From Paenibacillus massiliensis 2301065 = DSM 16942 (GTDB lineage: Bacteria; Bacillota; Bacilli; Paenibacillales; Paenibacillaceae), in assembly GCF_000377505.1 (NCBI RefSeq), contig NZ_KB898185.1, positions 372,001 to 436,000 on the forward strand: DNA of 64,000 nucleotides, given 5' to 3'. The notes beneath the pieces were generated by a model, which did not search any database, was not told where the DNA came from, and was given only the letters and a program-made list of their open reading frames with translations. This document shows, one piece after another, positions 38,244-48,128 of the stretch (the stretch's first letter is position 1; every line of letters starts with the position of its first letter). The position numbers and the translations under genes were made by a program.

Positions 38244-39734
38244 TTAAAGGGTAACGCCATTCTTGAATATAGCAATCTCGCGGAACTCATTCTTTTCGTT
38301 ATTGACCCATTCCCCGCTAGCCACTTCGATAATATAATCGATGAATGCATTCAGGCCATCCTTCATACTGACATCTTCAACCAGGGAGCCTGCGTTAAAA
38401 TCAATCCAGTGCGGCTTCGAGCGATACAGCGCCGAGTTCGTTGACACCTTCATCGTCGGTACAAAGGCACCGAACGGCGTACCGCGTCCTGTCGTGAAGA
38501 TGACGAGCTGACAGCCAGCGGCTGCCAAAGCTGATGAAGCTACCAGATCATTCCCTGGAGCGCTCAGCAAGTTCAGCCCCTTGGTCGTAAGTCGGTCTCC
38601 ATACGGAATCACATCCATGACCGCTGAGTTGCCCGACTTTTGTGTACAGCCTAGAGACTTATCCTCCAGCGTTGTGATGCCACCAGCTTTGTTACCTGGG
38701 GAAGGATTCTCATATACTGGCTGTTTGTAATCCAGGAAATATTGCTTGAAGTCATTAATGAGATGCACGATTTTATGAAATACCTCTTCGTTCGCAGCAC
38801 GCTCCATCAGGATCGTCTCTGCGCCGAACATCTCTGGCACTTCCGTCAGCACAGTCGTTCCGCCTTGAGCAGCCATGTAGTCCGATAACTGACCGAGCAA
38901 TGGATTCGCTGTAATACCCGAAAGTCCATCTGACCCTCCACATTTGAGACCAATCTTCAGCTCGGACAATGGAACAGGCTCACGCCGATCCTGCTGCACC
39001 TCTGCGAAGATCTCCTTCAGCAGACGTACTCCTTCGGTCACCTCGTCTCCCACTTCCTGCGATAGCAGAAATTTTACACGAGACTCATCGTACGCTCCGA
39101 TGGCTTCCTGGAACTCGCCCATGCTGTTATTTTCACAGCCTAATCCCAGTACCAGCACGCCAGCCGCGTTCGGATGCTTGACTGCATCAGCCAGAATCGT
39201 CCGCGTATGGACGTGATCATCTCCTAGCTGGGAGCAGCCGTAATTATGCTTCAGCACAAGCGCATTTTCGAACGGCGCAATGTCACCCACCTCCGCTTTG
39301 AAACGGTTCAGGATCAGCTCGGCGACGCCATTGACACATCCCACTGTAGGCACAATCCACAGCTCGTTACGGATACCCACGTTCCCGTCTTTTCTTCGGT
39401 AGCCCATGAAGGTCCGTTTCTCCAGCTGGTATGGATTCTCTTCCAGCCTTGGCTCGTACTTGTATTCCTCCACCCCGGTCAGATTGGTCTTCGTGTTGTG
39501 AGTATGCACATGCTGACCTGGCACAATATCCTGTAATGCATGGCCGATCGGATAACCATATTTGAGCACATGGCTTCCCTTAGCGATCGGAATCAATGCA
39601 ATCTTGTGGCCTCTTGCCACAGGCTCCAGCAGCTCAAGCTCTGTATTCCCAATAGGGAGCTTCTCTCCCTGCTGATAATCTCTTAATGCGACTGCTACAT
39701 TGTCTCGTTCATGAATCTTGATGAATTCCTGCAT
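38244..39734 (-). CDS. uxaA: Altronate dehydratase, cassette 2
   Basis: 496 aa, same length as the copy at 31830 and colinear with it throughout. All signatures are kept: IVPTVGCVNGVAE, LKHNYGCSQLGDDH, LGLGCENNSM, LKCGGSDGLSGITANP, DKSLGCTQKSG. Differences are spread along the protein and densest in residues 15-110 and 220-260, as expected for an old duplication rather than a recent one. ATG behind GGGAGGAG. Same reaction: altronate to 2-keto-3-deoxygluconate. It follows uxaB with a 27-bp gap, unlike the 8-bp overlap in cassette 1. Confidence 0.96.
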   Translation of the reverse strand: MQEFIKIHERDNVAVALRDYQQGEKLPIGNTELELLEPVARGHKIALIPIAKGSHVLKYGYPIGHALQDIVPGQHVHTHNTKTNLTGVEEYKYEPRLEENPYQLEKRTFMGYRRKDGNVGIRNELWIVPTVGCVNGVAELILNRFKAEVGDIAPFENALVLKHNYGCSQLGDDHVHTRTILADAVKHPNAAGVLVLGLGCENNSMGEFQEAIGAYDESRVKFLLSQEVGDEVTEGVRLLKEIFAEVQQDRREPVPLSELKIGLKCGGSDGLSGITANPLLGQLSDYMAAQGGTTVLTEVPEMFGAETILMERAANEEVFHKIVHLINDFKQYFLDYKQPVYENPSPGNKAGGITTLEDKSLGCTQKSGNSAVMDVIPYGDRLTTKGLNLLSAPGNDLVASSALAAAGCQLVIFTTGRGTPFGAFVPTMKVSTNSALYRSKPHWIDFNAGSLVEDVSMKDGLNAFIDYIIEVASGEWVNNEKNEFREIAIFKNGVTL

Positions 39735-39761
39735 GTGTGGCTCCTCCCTGACCTACGTGCT

Positions 39762-41240
39762 TTACTGGCTAATTTTATTCATATGTCTATCCATCAGCTT
39801 ATCCAGCGTCGAAGTCATTCCTTCCAGGCTCAGCTTGTTCAGATATCCAGTCAGTTGCTCGGTAAGCCCGTCAATCTCGTTCAGATTCTGCCCCCACCAG
39901 TCTTCACGACTCAGCACTTCCTTCGTCAAGACACGCAGGGAAGCCGGGGTTCCGTCATATCCACGCCATAGCTCGCGGAAAGCTTCCAGTATATCTTCAT
40001 TATCTGCCAATTCAATAACCTGACCGTTGCGATCTCCCTTGTAGAAATAGAGCAGGGAAGCGAATGCGAACACCAGCTTCTCTGGTAATTGTCCACGATC
40101 CTCCACATAACGCAGCAGCGTAGGCAAGTCTCTAGTCTTGAACTTCGAGATGGAATTCAAGGAGATGCTCATCAGATAATGGCGTACGTAAGGGTTACGG
40201 AAGCGCTCCAGCACAGCATCCGCGAATTCTCGCAGCTCACTCTCTGGCAAATCCAGTGTAGGAATAATTTCCTCATCAATCAGTGCCTGAACGTAAGGAC
40301 CCACCACGTTATGCTCAACGGCATCACGCACCGTATCCAGCCCGTACAGATATGCCACAGGCGTCAGTGCCGTGTGCGCCCCGTTCAGAATGCGTACCTT
40401 GCGGGTACGATAAGGAGTCATATCATCTACGACCAGCACATTCAGACCAGCCAGATGAGCTGGGAACTCTTCCTTGATGAATTGCGGACCTTCAATGACC
40501 CACAGATGGAATTGCTCTGTCACCACGACAAGCTGATCCTTGTAACCCAGCTCCTCAGTAATTTCCTCCATACGGTCACGCGGATACCCAGGCACGATAC
40601 GGTCTACCAGACTGCAGCAGAACGTATTCGCTTCATGCAGCCATTTGACGAAGTCTTCCTCCAGGGACCACAGCTGTGCATATTGGAGTACGATCTTCTT
40701 AAGCTCATCCCCATTTCTGTCGATCAGCTCACACGGTATGATGATGAAGCCCTTGTCAGCTGCACCATTGAACGCCAGATATCGACGATACAGCAGTGCT
40801 GTCAACTTGCCCGGGTAGCTGCTCTGCGGCTTATCCTCAAGACGATCCTCAGGCGCAAAGGCAATCCCCGCTTCGGTTGTATTGGATACAATGAAGCGCA
40901 GTTCAGGCTGGCGTGCCAGATCCTCATAGGCTTCAATTTCAGCATAAGGATTGATCACCCGTGTCACACAATCCACTAACGTGTGCTCACGAACAGCCTT
41001 ACCTTCCTTTATTCCTTCCATGTATGTCGTATACAGTCCATCTTGCGAATTCAACAAATCTGCCAGCCCGCCTGCCAGTGGCTGCACGATGACAACACCG
41101 CCATCCCAATCTGCCTTCTTGTTCAACTCGTGGATCTGCCAGTCCACGAATGCACGCATGAAATTACCTTCACCGAATTGAATGACCTTCTCTGTGTGTC
41201 TGACAGCGGATGGACTGGACGCTCTGCTTAAATTTTGCAT
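39762..41240 (-). CDS. uxaB: Tagaturonate reductase, cassette 2
   Basis: 492 aa with the same architecture as the copy at 33313: [23 protein letters not shown] at the N-terminus, [24 protein letters not shown] in the active-site region. ATG preceded by AGGAGGG at 8 nt. It reduces tagaturonate with NADH. Clearly diverged from copy 1, mostly in the C-terminal third. A LacI-type operator lies 44 bp upstream. Confidence 0.95.
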   Translation of the reverse strand: MQNLSRASSPSAVRHTEKVIQFGEGNFMRAFVDWQIHELNKKADWDGGVVIVQPLAGGLADLLNSQDGLYTTYMEGIKEGKAVREHTLVDCVTRVINPYAEIEAYEDLARQPELRFIVSNTTEAGIAFAPEDRLEDKPQSSYPGKLTALLYRRYLAFNGAADKGFIIIPCELIDRNGDELKKIVLQYAQLWSLEEDFVKWLHEANTFCCSLVDRIVPGYPRDRMEEITEELGYKDQLVVVTEQFHLWVIEGPQFIKEEFPAHLAGLNVLVVDDMTPYRTRKVRILNGAHTALTPVAYLYGLDTVRDAVEHNVVGPYVQALIDEEIIPTLDLPESELREFADAVLERFRNPYVRHYLMSISLNSISKFKTRDLPTLLRYVEDRGQLPEKLVFAFASLLYFYKGDRNGQVIELADNEDILEAFRELWRGYDGTPASLRVLTKEVLSREDWWGQNLNEIDGLTEQLTGYLNKLSLEGMTSTLDKLMDRHMNKISQ

Positions 41241-41283
41241 TGGATGAACCCTCCTAGTCGCTTTATAGTTTTAGTTTAATAAA

Positions 41284-41297
41284 TGCACACGTTAACA
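41284..41297 (-). promoter_or_regulatory. LacI-family operator upstream of uxaB, cassette 2
   Basis: TGCACACGTTAACA, identical over 14 bp to the site before the first uxaB (34881) and at a similar distance from the start codon. Confidence 0.65.
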
Positions 41298-41516
41298 AAA
41301 GTGATAAAAATCACAATGTTATTTGTTTTTTTCCACAATTATGTCTAATCGTCAACAGATTCCTTCGTAAGCATGGATCATTAACGCAGAATCTTATCCT
41401 TATACGCACACGCTTTCAACTTACAGGATGAATCTCTGTATGCTCTGCATTCTCATCCCCATCTTAATTGCTCCATCCTCTATATGCAGTCAGGGGCCCG
41501 CATTCTATTCTCTCTA

Positions 41517-42521
41517 TCATGTATGGGGCGCTGAGACAGAGCCACGCGTAACGAGTTGGGTGCTCAGCAGGACCTGCTCCTCCTTACAGGAGGTAGCGTT
41601 CATCAGACTGAGGATATACTCGGCTCCTCTGGCGCTGATCTGCTCAATCGGGCGCTTCACTGTTGTTAACGCAGGTGTAGTATAGCGCGAAAAACCAATG
41701 TCATCGAAGCCGACCACAGACACATCTCCAGGAACCTGCAATCCCTGCTGGAAAATGGCATTCATTGCACCGATCGCCATATCATCATTGGAGCAGAATA
41801 CGGCGGACGGGGACTCCCTGAGTGCTAATAGCTGCTCCATGGCATAACTCCCGCCTGTCATCGTGTAGTCCCCCCTGACAATATAATCGCCACGAACAGG
41901 TAGGTCATGATCCATCAAGGCGTTTAGGAAGCCATCCCTCCGCTCTTGGGTCGACTTGAATCCCCCCACCCCCTCGATGAGTGCGATACGCGAATGCCCC
42001 ATGCGAATCAACTCCAGTGTTGCCGTGTATGCCCCTTCTTTGTCATTGGACAGTACATTCACAATTCCATGACCGCTCATCTGACGGTTCAGGATGATTA
42101 ATGGAATGCCCTCCCTGATGACATGATACACGAAGGGATTGTCCGTCTCGCTCTGGCTCATCAGTATCATACCGTCAAATCGCTTCCGATGAATGGAAGA
42201 ATAATCATCATATTCGTCAATACCTCGGACAAGCAAATTGTAATCAACACCGATGACACTGTTCACCCCCCGAATCGTATCTGCGAAGAAGCTTGACGAG
42301 GTCCCCTTGGAAATACTCGTGAAAAACAGTCCAATGCTATAGGACCTTCGCAGCACGAGGCTGCGGGCATTATAGTCCGGAATGTAGTTCAACTGGCTGG
42401 CCAGGTCGAGAATACGGCGGCGGGTCTCCTCTTTGATAAGCGGACTGCCATTAAGTGCTCGGGACACCGTCGTATGTGACACATTAGCCAATTTGGCAAT
42501 ATCCTTGATTGTCGCCGCCAT
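41517..42521 (-). CDS. LacI family regulator of the uronate cassette 2
   Basis: 334 aa. [30 protein letters not shown] differs from the cassette 1 regulator at only two positions in this stretch. The sensor core is also close ([37 protein letters not shown]), with differences in the regions that line the effector pocket. Presumed repressor of uxa genes. With matching DNA-reading helices, the two regulators probably cross-regulate both cassettes, perhaps with different inducers; that part is inference. Confidence 0.93.
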   Translation of the reverse strand: MAATIKDIAKLANVSHTTVSRALNGSPLIKEETRRRILDLASQLNYIPDYNARSLVLRRSYSIGLFFTSISKGTSSSFFADTIRGVNSVIGVDYNLLVRGIDEYDDYSSIHRKRFDGMILMSQSETDNPFVYHVIREGIPLIILNRQMSGHGIVNVLSNDKEGAYTATLELIRMGHSRIALIEGVGGFKSTQERRDGFLNALMDHDLPVRGDYIVRGDYTMTGGSYAMEQLLALRESPSAVFCSNDDMAIGAMNAIFQQGLQVPGDVSVVGFDDIGFSRYTTPALTTVKRPIEQISARGAEYILSLMNATSCKEEQVLLSTQLVTRGSVSAPHT

Positions 42522-42696
42522 TACTCTATCCTTTCTGCTGCACCCAGCGTCATATCTGACAGACTCGCAGTTTGTTATGATTCTAATTTAACTTTCTTAG
42601 CCCATCAACGAACTCGCTTATTCTATACACTAACTCATCTAGAATATCCCACAGACACACTTCAGACCACCTAAGCCCCATTGAAGTCTCTGCGAT

Positions 42697-44121
42697 CTAT
42701 TTCACCGGTACGACTGCTGGAAAAGCAAAATATTTCTCTGCATTGTTATAGCAAATATCCTGGACAATGCCACCCAGTAGCTCAAGATCATTCGGCGCCT
42801 CGCCATGCTCAGCCCATTCTCCGATCAGATCGCACAGCAGACGTCGGAAATACTCATGTCGCGTATATGACAGGAAGCTGCGGGAATCTGTCAGCATACC
42901 AATGAAGCGAGAGAGCACGCCCATACTTGCCAGGAGCTTCATCTGCTCCAGCATGCCTTCCTTGTGGTCATTGAACCACCAAGCGGTCCCGAATTGGATT
43001 TTGCCTGCAGTCCCACCAGCCTGGAAGCTCCCAGCCACACTTGCAAGCACCGGATAATCTACCGGGTTCAAGGAATAAAGAATGGTCTTCGGAAGATTGC
43101 CTGTTGCGTCCATTCCGTCCAGCAAAGCCGCGAGCGCCGAAGCGATACTTCCGTCATTAATGGAATCATAACCGGTGTCAGGGCCCAATCTGCGGAACAT
43201 CGCCGTGTTGTTATTCCGCAAGGCATGAATGTGGTATTGCATTGCCCAGCCACGCTGAGCGTACAATTGCCCAAGATGAATTAGCGTGAAGCTTTTATAC
43301 TTGGCCTCTTCCTCTAATGTAACCTGTCCTTCTTGGAGTGCCTTGGCATAGATAGCCGATACTTCCTCCAGTGTAGCAGGGGCATATAGCAAGACGTCTA
43401 AAGCATGGTCCGATACGCGACAACCGACGCTGTGGAAATACTCTACTCTGCTCTCAAGAGCACGTAGCAAGCCGCTATATTCCGTCACATCAAAGCCAGA
43501 TACCTCGCCTAGCTTATCGATCCATGGACGGAAGGTAGGTCGGTTTAGCTCCAGCCCTTTATCCGGACGGAAGCTTGGCAGGACAGCTGTGTCAAAATCC
43601 TTCAGCTTGGCGATCAGCTTATGCTCCTCCAGAAGATCCGTCGGGTCATCCGTTGTACAGACTACAGTCACGCCCGATTTGGTGATGAGATCGCGTGCAC
43701 CGAAGCCCGAGCCCAGCAGCTGAGCGTTCACCTTTTCCCAGATTGCAGGAGCTGTCTGCTCATTAAATAGCTCATGTACATCGAAAAAGCGCTGAAGCTC
43801 CAAATGTGTCCAGTGATACAGCGGATTGCCGATCAGGGTAGGAACGGTTTTGGCCCACGCCATAAATTTGTCAAAATCCTCCGCATCACCCGTAATGTAT
43901 TTCTCCTCGACCCCATTGGCACGCATTACCCGCCATTTATAGTGATCGCCATATAACCAGGCCTCTGTAATATTCTTAAAGCTCTTGTTCTCATAGATTT
44001 CCTGCGGATTCAAGTGACAATGATAGTCCATGATCGGCATATGCTTGGCATACTGGTGGTACAGCTGGACGGCAGTCTCGCTGTTCAGCAGGAAGTTGTC
44101 ACGCAAGAAGGAGACGGACAT
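42697..44121 (-). CDS. uxaC: Uronate isomerase, cassette 2
   Basis: 474 aa, colinear with the copy at 36295: IMDYHCHLNPQEIYENK, VVCTTDDPTDLLEEH, VLPSFRPDKG, GCRVSDHALDV, FIGMLTDSRSFLSYTRHEYFRR. All metal-binding and catalytic residues seen in copy 1 are kept. GGAAAGGATTG before the ATG. First gene of cassette 2, with the best operator of the region 41 bp upstream. The gap to lacI is 176 bp and lacks the 21-bp repeat that sits at this place in cassette 1. Confidence 0.96.
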   Translation of the reverse strand: MSVSFLRDNFLLNSETAVQLYHQYAKHMPIMDYHCHLNPQEIYENKSFKNITEAWLYGDHYKWRVMRANGVEEKYITGDAEDFDKFMAWAKTVPTLIGNPLYHWTHLELQRFFDVHELFNEQTAPAIWEKVNAQLLGSGFGARDLITKSGVTVVCTTDDPTDLLEEHKLIAKLKDFDTAVLPSFRPDKGLELNRPTFRPWIDKLGEVSGFDVTEYSGLLRALESRVEYFHSVGCRVSDHALDVLLYAPATLEEVSAIYAKALQEGQVTLEEEAKYKSFTLIHLGQLYAQRGWAMQYHIHALRNNNTAMFRRLGPDTGYDSINDGSIASALAALLDGMDATGNLPKTILYSLNPVDYPVLASVAGSFQAGGTAGKIQFGTAWWFNDHKEGMLEQMKLLASMGVLSRFIGMLTDSRSFLSYTRHEYFRRLLCDLIGEWAEHGEAPNDLELLGGIVQDICYNNAEKYFAFPAVVPVK

Positions 44122-44161
44122 TGCTTATCAATCCTTTCCTGAGGTTTTGATTTCGGCAAAA

Positions 44162-44175
44162 TGTTAACGTTAACA
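44162..44175 (-). promoter_or_regulatory. Perfect palindromic operator upstream of uxaC, cassette 2
   Basis: TGTTAACGTTAACA is a perfect 14-bp palindrome (extended by flanking AA/TT to AATGTTAACGTTAACATT) 41 bp before uxaC. It fits a LacI-family operator. It also satisfies the CcpA cre consensus TGWNANCGNTNWCA, so carbon catabolite control is an equal possibility. Confidence 0.75.
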
Positions 44176-44310
44176 TTTATGGATTTATAATAGCGCTTTC
44201 TATTCTTCAGGAAAGTGACTTTTATCATGCTGTATGAGGCGAATACGTGAACATTTTGTGGTCATTGTACATCATCTCATTTTAAATCATGCTTTATCGT
44301 CTTCTTTACG
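44176..44310. other. Upstream region of the second cassette
   Basis: AT-rich non-coding stretch that should hold the promoter of uxaC. A half-site CGTGAACATT lies near 44247. No ORF with a ribosome binding site was seen. Confidence 0.4.
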
Positions 44311-44371
44311 ACCTTGTTTTGGACCTTGTTTTGGACCTTGTTTTGGACCTTTGTTTTGGACCTTGTTTTCG
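44311..44371. repeat. 12-bp tandem repeat upstream of the second cassette
   Basis: Three perfect ACCTTGTTTTGG units (44311, 44323, 44335), one with an extra T (44347) and one ending TTCG (44360). It lies between the uxaC promoter region and the DUF2809 stop. Confidence 0.9.
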
Positions 44372-44444
44372 AGCTCGCTATTGAAACTTACTATTGAGCT
44401 TGCTTTCTTGCTTTACAGCCTTTTTACAGTTATGTATGTGCACT

Positions 44445-44894
44445 TCATTTAGGGGAGTGATTTTTATGCAATGCCCTTTGAAATCCATTCTGAGATCGGC
44501 CCAGTCGCCAATCGAGAAGGTATGCTAGTCCGATTCCAGCCGTATAACGGAACAGGTCCACTATGAGAAATCCTCTTCCCAGCACCAATGCACCAAGCGT
44601 CGTGCTGCGAATCGCATTGAGCCAATCCAGCTGGAGCAGCTGCGAAGCCTCAATCGCATAGCAGAACAGTAACCCTATGAGGGCTGCGAGACGTCTACTT
44701 CCTTGTGGCCACAATGTTCTTACACCAAAATAAATCATGACAGCCCATAGTGCATCTCCTGCATGAGCCGTGATCACAGCAGGCAGGTGCAGCCCATCAT
44801 AGCGGGAAGCAAGTCCCAGCCCGATCGTCGCAGCGACACCTGCTGCATAAATGAACCTCTTCCGCCACACCCCTGATTCTCCTGCCTTCTTCAT
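44445..44894 (-). CDS. DUF2809 family membrane protein
   Basis: 149 aa integral membrane protein with four to five hydrophobic helices: YAAGVAATIGLGLASRY, HAGDALWAVMIYFGVRTL, LAALIGLLFCYAIEASQLLQ, GFLIVDLFRYTAGIGLAYLLD. The AGDALWAVMIYF and EASQLLQLDWLNAIRSTTLG segments match the DUF2809 family (YjgA-like). Function unknown. ATG preceded by GGGGGATCA. Monocistronic or upstream of nothing else in its direction. Confidence 0.85.
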   Translation of the reverse strand: MKKAGESGVWRKRFIYAAGVAATIGLGLASRYDGLHLPAVITAHAGDALWAVMIYFGVRTLWPQGSRRLAALIGLLFCYAIEASQLLQLDWLNAIRSTTLGALVLGRGFLIVDLFRYTAGIGLAYLLDWRLGRSQNGFQRALHKNHSPK

Positions 44895-45005
44895 CTGTAG
44901 CTGATCCCCCTACAATCTAAAGTATTATCTGTAATACATTCTCAACAGTCTACCGCCTCACTCAGTTGCTGCATAGCAGGTATTCGCACCTGACCCTCCA
45001 CCTCT

Positions 45006-45695
45006 TTACCACTGGTTCCAAGCATGTAGCTCCGACAATTGGCGAATCGTGTGCTGTGGACACTCTATGACCTCATCGGGCCACTCCTCAAAGCCCTCCA
45101 GCCAAACTGTCCGGAGACCTGCCCGACTTGCCCCCTGCACATCGTTGACGGGATGATCTCCGACATACCAGGTTTCCTGGGGGGAGACCTTCATGCGCTG
45201 TAAAGCTAGCTCAAAAATGCGACGATCCGGCTTATCCAGCCGAACCGCCTGTGACACGATAACCGTCTCAAAATATGCTCGAAGCTGCAGCTGATCCAGC
45301 TTGCGATTCTGCACAGCGACCGAGCCATTCGTAATCAATCCTAACCGGAAGCCTTGGGCACGAAGGTCATGCAGCAGCTCTTCTGCTCCCTGCATCATAG
45401 TCGTATGACCGGCAAATTCAGAATACCAATATTCCAGCAAATGTCGTACAGTCACCCGTTCATCCTTGAAGGGCAAAGTACAAAGAAGCTCCTGAAACAG
45501 CTCCCGCTTGCTTCTGTATCCATTCCGGTCAGCGATTCGGATCGTCTCCATGAGTGCAGCCTCGTTGTCCATACTGGAAGTGCCAATGTCAGAGGTAGCC
45601 AGGAAATCTTCAATGAATTGACGTGTAAAGCTATCAAATGCATGCCTGCGATTAGCAAGCGTATTATCTAGATCGAATAGCACCGTGGTCGTCAC
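45006..45695 (-). CDS. HAD family hydrolase (subfamily IA)
   Basis: 229 aa phosphatase-like protein. Motif I is VLFDLDNTLANR (nucleophile D8, acid D10), motif II GLITNGSV (S/T near residue 121), motif III lysine K154 (RLDKPDRRIFELA) and motif IV VGDHPVNDVQGA. The cap is helical, as in YjjG/YfnB-type nucleotidases and phosphoglycolate phosphatases. GTG start after GAGGTG. It lies 40 bp downstream of the racemase gene and may be co-transcribed. Substrate unknown. Confidence 0.9.
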   Translation of the reverse strand: MTTTVLFDLDNTLANRRHAFDSFTRQFIEDFLATSDIGTSSMDNEAALMETIRIADRNGYRSKRELFQELLCTLPFKDERVTVRHLLEYWYSEFAGHTTMMQGAEELLHDLRAQGFRLGLITNGSVAVQNRKLDQLQLRAYFETVIVSQAVRLDKPDRRIFELALQRMKVSPQETWYVGDHPVNDVQGASRAGLRTVWLEGFEEWPDEVIECPQHTIRQLSELHAWNQW

Positions 45696-45735
45696 GCCAT
45701 CACCTCATTTGATTACTTAAACCCCTGTTGCCTGC

Positions 45736-46527
45736 TTAGTTCCCTGCCGGAATTCCTCTGCGGCTTCGTAGAAAGGAAAGCGCCTGTTGCATCTTCTCTA
45801 CATATTGCTCATCCCTGCTTGAGCACAAATATCGAATTTCAGGGTGAGTGGAAGCTTCCAGTAAATGATTCTCCTGTAGGACGCTCTGCAGACGCTTAAC
45901 AGTCCCTTCGCTCCCATCAATGATGTGTATATGTCGTGGTAAAATTTCTTCTAATAGCTTTCTATAGTAGGGATAATGCGTACAGCCAAGCACCACCGTA
46001 CCATACTGGTCCAGATCAAAGGATGCTAGCTTCGTTGTGAAATAATCCACGATCACCTCGCGGTCCCATATCAGCTGCTCACAATATTGCACCAGCTCAG
46101 GCAAGGGAAGAGAATCCACACTGCCCTGGTCGTCAACTCTTGCTACCAATTCTGTGTATTTGGACTGGCTTAATGTCAAAGGGGTAGCCATGACAAGCAC
46201 TCGCTTGCCGTGAGGGCGACTCAATGCGACAGCTGGCTTCACAGCTGGCTCCATTCCGATGACAGGAATCCGATATCGGGCACGAAGCTCTGAGATCGCA
46301 ATGCTGGTAGCTGTGTTGCATGCCACCACAAGCGCCTTGACATCCTCCTGCATAATTCGATCTGCACACTCCATAATATACCTGCGAACTTCCTCTTTTG
46401 GCTTACTGCCATAAGGGACATGCAGGGTATCTGCATAAAACAAGTAATTCTCTCCAGGCAGGACAGACAAAGCCTCATCCAGGACGGTCAAGCCGCCAAT
46501 ACCTGAGTCAAACAGCGCTACTCTCAT
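45736..46527 (-). CDS. murI: Glutamate racemase
   Basis: 263 aa from the ATG at 46527; the ATG three codons earlier touches the AGGTGA site. Aspartate/glutamate racemase fold with FDSGIGGLTVL (catalytic Asp), VVACNTATS (first catalytic Cys), VLGCTHYPYY (second catalytic Cys plus His) and YADTLHVPYGSKP. It makes D-glutamate for peptidoglycan. It resembles the RacE/YrpC type. The family call is secure. Confidence 0.95.
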   Translation of the reverse strand: MRVALFDSGIGGLTVLDEALSVLPGENYLFYADTLHVPYGSKPKEEVRRYIMECADRIMQEDVKALVVACNTATSIAISELRARYRIPVIGMEPAVKPAVALSRPHGKRVLVMATPLTLSQSKYTELVARVDDQGSVDSLPLPELVQYCEQLIWDREVIVDYFTTKLASFDLDQYGTVVLGCTHYPYYRKLLEEILPRHIHIIDGSEGTVKRLQSVLQENHLLEASTHPEIRYLCSSRDEQYVEKMQQALSFLRSRRGIPAGN

Positions 46528-46706
46528 ATCATTCACCTGATTTGTTTAAAATTGATGTCAACATGCTCATCTAGGTCCTGTATCATTCTAACATGATTAC
46601 TACATAATTGTATGCTGGCCCTCAGGCATGTGTATTTACTTCCAAGCAATGATGAGTCACCATAAAAAAGAAAGTAACTCCATAAAAAATATTATGTGAA
46701 AATATG

Positions 46707-46735
46707 TTGACTGAATTGTCTTAATGCTGTAATAT
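46707..46735 (+). promoter_or_regulatory. SigA-type promoter of the azoreductase gene
   Basis: TTGACT, 17-nt spacer, TAATAT, ending 36 bp before the ATG. This is close to the housekeeping consensus. Confidence 0.75.
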
Positions 46736-46771
46736 TCCACTTGAGAATAACTCTTGGGAGGAATTAAATCC

Positions 46772-47398
46772 ATGGCTAAAGTTCTATTTGTAAAAGCTAA
46801 TGACCGTACTGCTGAAGAAGCAGCAACAGTTAAATTGTATAACGCATTTCTGGAAAGCTACAAGGCTTCCCACCCAGCTGATGAAGTAACTGAGCTGGAC
46901 CTGCACAGCGTAGAGCTGCCTTACCTGAATGCTAACATGATCCGTGGTCTGTACAAGACTGCTAACGGATTCGAAGCGACTGCTGAAGAAGCACGTCTGG
47001 CTGGTATCGCTAATGGCTACCTGGATCAATTCCTGGCTGCTGACAAAGTCGTATTCGCATTCCCACTGTGGAACCTGACAATTCCTGCTGTCCTGCATAC
47101 TTACATTGACTACCTGAACCAAGCAGGCAAAACGTTCAAATACACTGCTGAGGGTCCTGTAGGTCTGGTAACGGACACTAAAGTTGCTCTGCTGAATGCA
47201 AGAGGCGGCTTCTATTCCGAAGGTCCTATGGCAAGCTGGGAAATGTCCCTTAACTTCGTTAGCAACATCCTTACTTTCTTCGGTGTTCGTGACATTACGA
47301 AGATTGTTCTGGAAGGTCACAACGCAACACCTGACAAAGCTCAAGATATCGTTGCTGATGCCTTGAAGCGTGCTAGTGAAGCTGCTGCTCAATTCTAA
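46772..47398 (+). CDS. azoR: FMN-dependent NADH azoreductase
   Basis: 208 aa flavodoxin-fold quinone reductase/azoreductase. ATG at 46772 behind GGGAGG; an upstream in-frame ATG precedes that site and is unlikely. The FMN-binding loop is AFPLWNLTIPAVLHTYIDY, with NARGGFYSEGPM as the second flavin contact. These enzymes reduce quinones and azo compounds and protect against electrophile stress. It is monocistronic with strong expression signals and a favourable codon pattern (many CTG, GCT, GGT), so it is probably highly expressed. Confidence 0.94.
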   Translation: MAKVLFVKANDRTAEEAATVKLYNAFLESYKASHPADEVTELDLHSVELPYLNANMIRGLYKTANGFEATAEEARLAGIANGYLDQFLAADKVVFAFPLWNLTIPAVLHTYIDYLNQAGKTFKYTAEGPVGLVTDTKVALLNARGGFYSEGPMASWEMSLNFVSNILTFFGVRDITKIVLEGHNATPDKAQDIVADALKRASEAAAQF

Positions 47399-47511
47399 TT
47401 GAGCTAGGGAGTCTTAACGGCTCTCGCCCATGTATCTGACTGCATCCGCTGGCACGATGATACATCATGAACAATACACCCGCAGTCACACTACTTGTGC
47501 TGACAGCATCA

Positions 47512-47554
47512 AAAAGGATGCTTCCAGAGTCCATCGACTTGGGAGCATCCTTTT
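47512..47554 (+). terminator. Terminator after azoR
   Basis: AAAAGGATGCTCC-type arm pairs with GGGAGCATCCTTTT, followed by CTTAT. Strong GC stem with a T-rich 3' arm, 113 bp after the azoR stop. Confidence 0.85.
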
Positions 47555-47615
47555 CTTATAGCTTTGATTTGTACATGTACACCTGTGCCCAATGTTGAAT
47601 ATAATCCTATACTTG

Positions 47616-48128
47616 TTATGGGATGAACTGCTGTACGATCTTCACAATTTGTCCGTTCTCCACCGTGATATGATACGGGAAGTCCCCCAGATCCAGGCGC
47701 TCCTTATTCTCAAAGCCATCCACGAAGGTCTGCAGCGATACTTCCTCATTCCAGTTCACCTGGACATCCTCCAATTGACCTGTGCGATCATAGATCTGCA
47801 TGATGACCTTGGCATCAGCTGCAATGGGCAGCTCCTCGTTCTCAATCTGGTCATTCACGATATAATAATTGTCTGGGGCCTCCGTCATCTCAGAATCTCC
47901 TTCACGTTCCCGGAAGATCTCGTGTGCTGCCTCGCCCTCATACCATTCAATCCGATCAGCCTGCACATAGACTGTGCCATCCTCATTCCGCTGTAATCCG
48001 TTAAAGAAGACTGTCTCCTGTTGATCTGCTGCCTGCACTGGTTCATAGCCTGTGGCTGCAGTTCCACCTGCTGTAACGAATATTAGGACTAATGTGAACA
48101 TCAGCAGCTTTGCAGTAGCTTTTATCAT
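47616..48128 (-). CDS. Hypothetical secreted protein
   Basis: 170 aa. Signal peptide 1-34 (LLMFTLVLIFVTAGGTAATG core, cut near VQAADQQ). The mature part is acidic with a repeated layout of short beta strands (TVFFNGLQRNEDGTVYVQADRIEWYEGEAA; YYIVNDQIENEELPIAADAKVIMQIYD). No known domain is recognised. GAGGAGG before the ATG. It is probably released or wall-associated. Confidence 0.75.
   Translation of the reverse strand: MIKATAKLLMFTLVLIFVTAGGTAATGYEPVQAADQQETVFFNGLQRNEDGTVYVQADRIEWYEGEAAHEIFREREGDSEMTEAPDNYYIVNDQIENEELPIAADAKVIMQIYDRTGQLEDVQVNWNEEVSLQTFVDGFENKERLDLGDFPYHITVENGQIVKIVQQFIP

Noticed and set aside
40089..40979. 296-residue ORF on the plus strand
   Set aside because: Fully antisense to uxaB of cassette 2, with no binding site and low-complexity histidine/glutamine-rich content.
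46784..47392. 202-residue ORF opposite azoR
   Set aside because: Complementary frame of a highly expressed gene with biased codons; such shadows are common.
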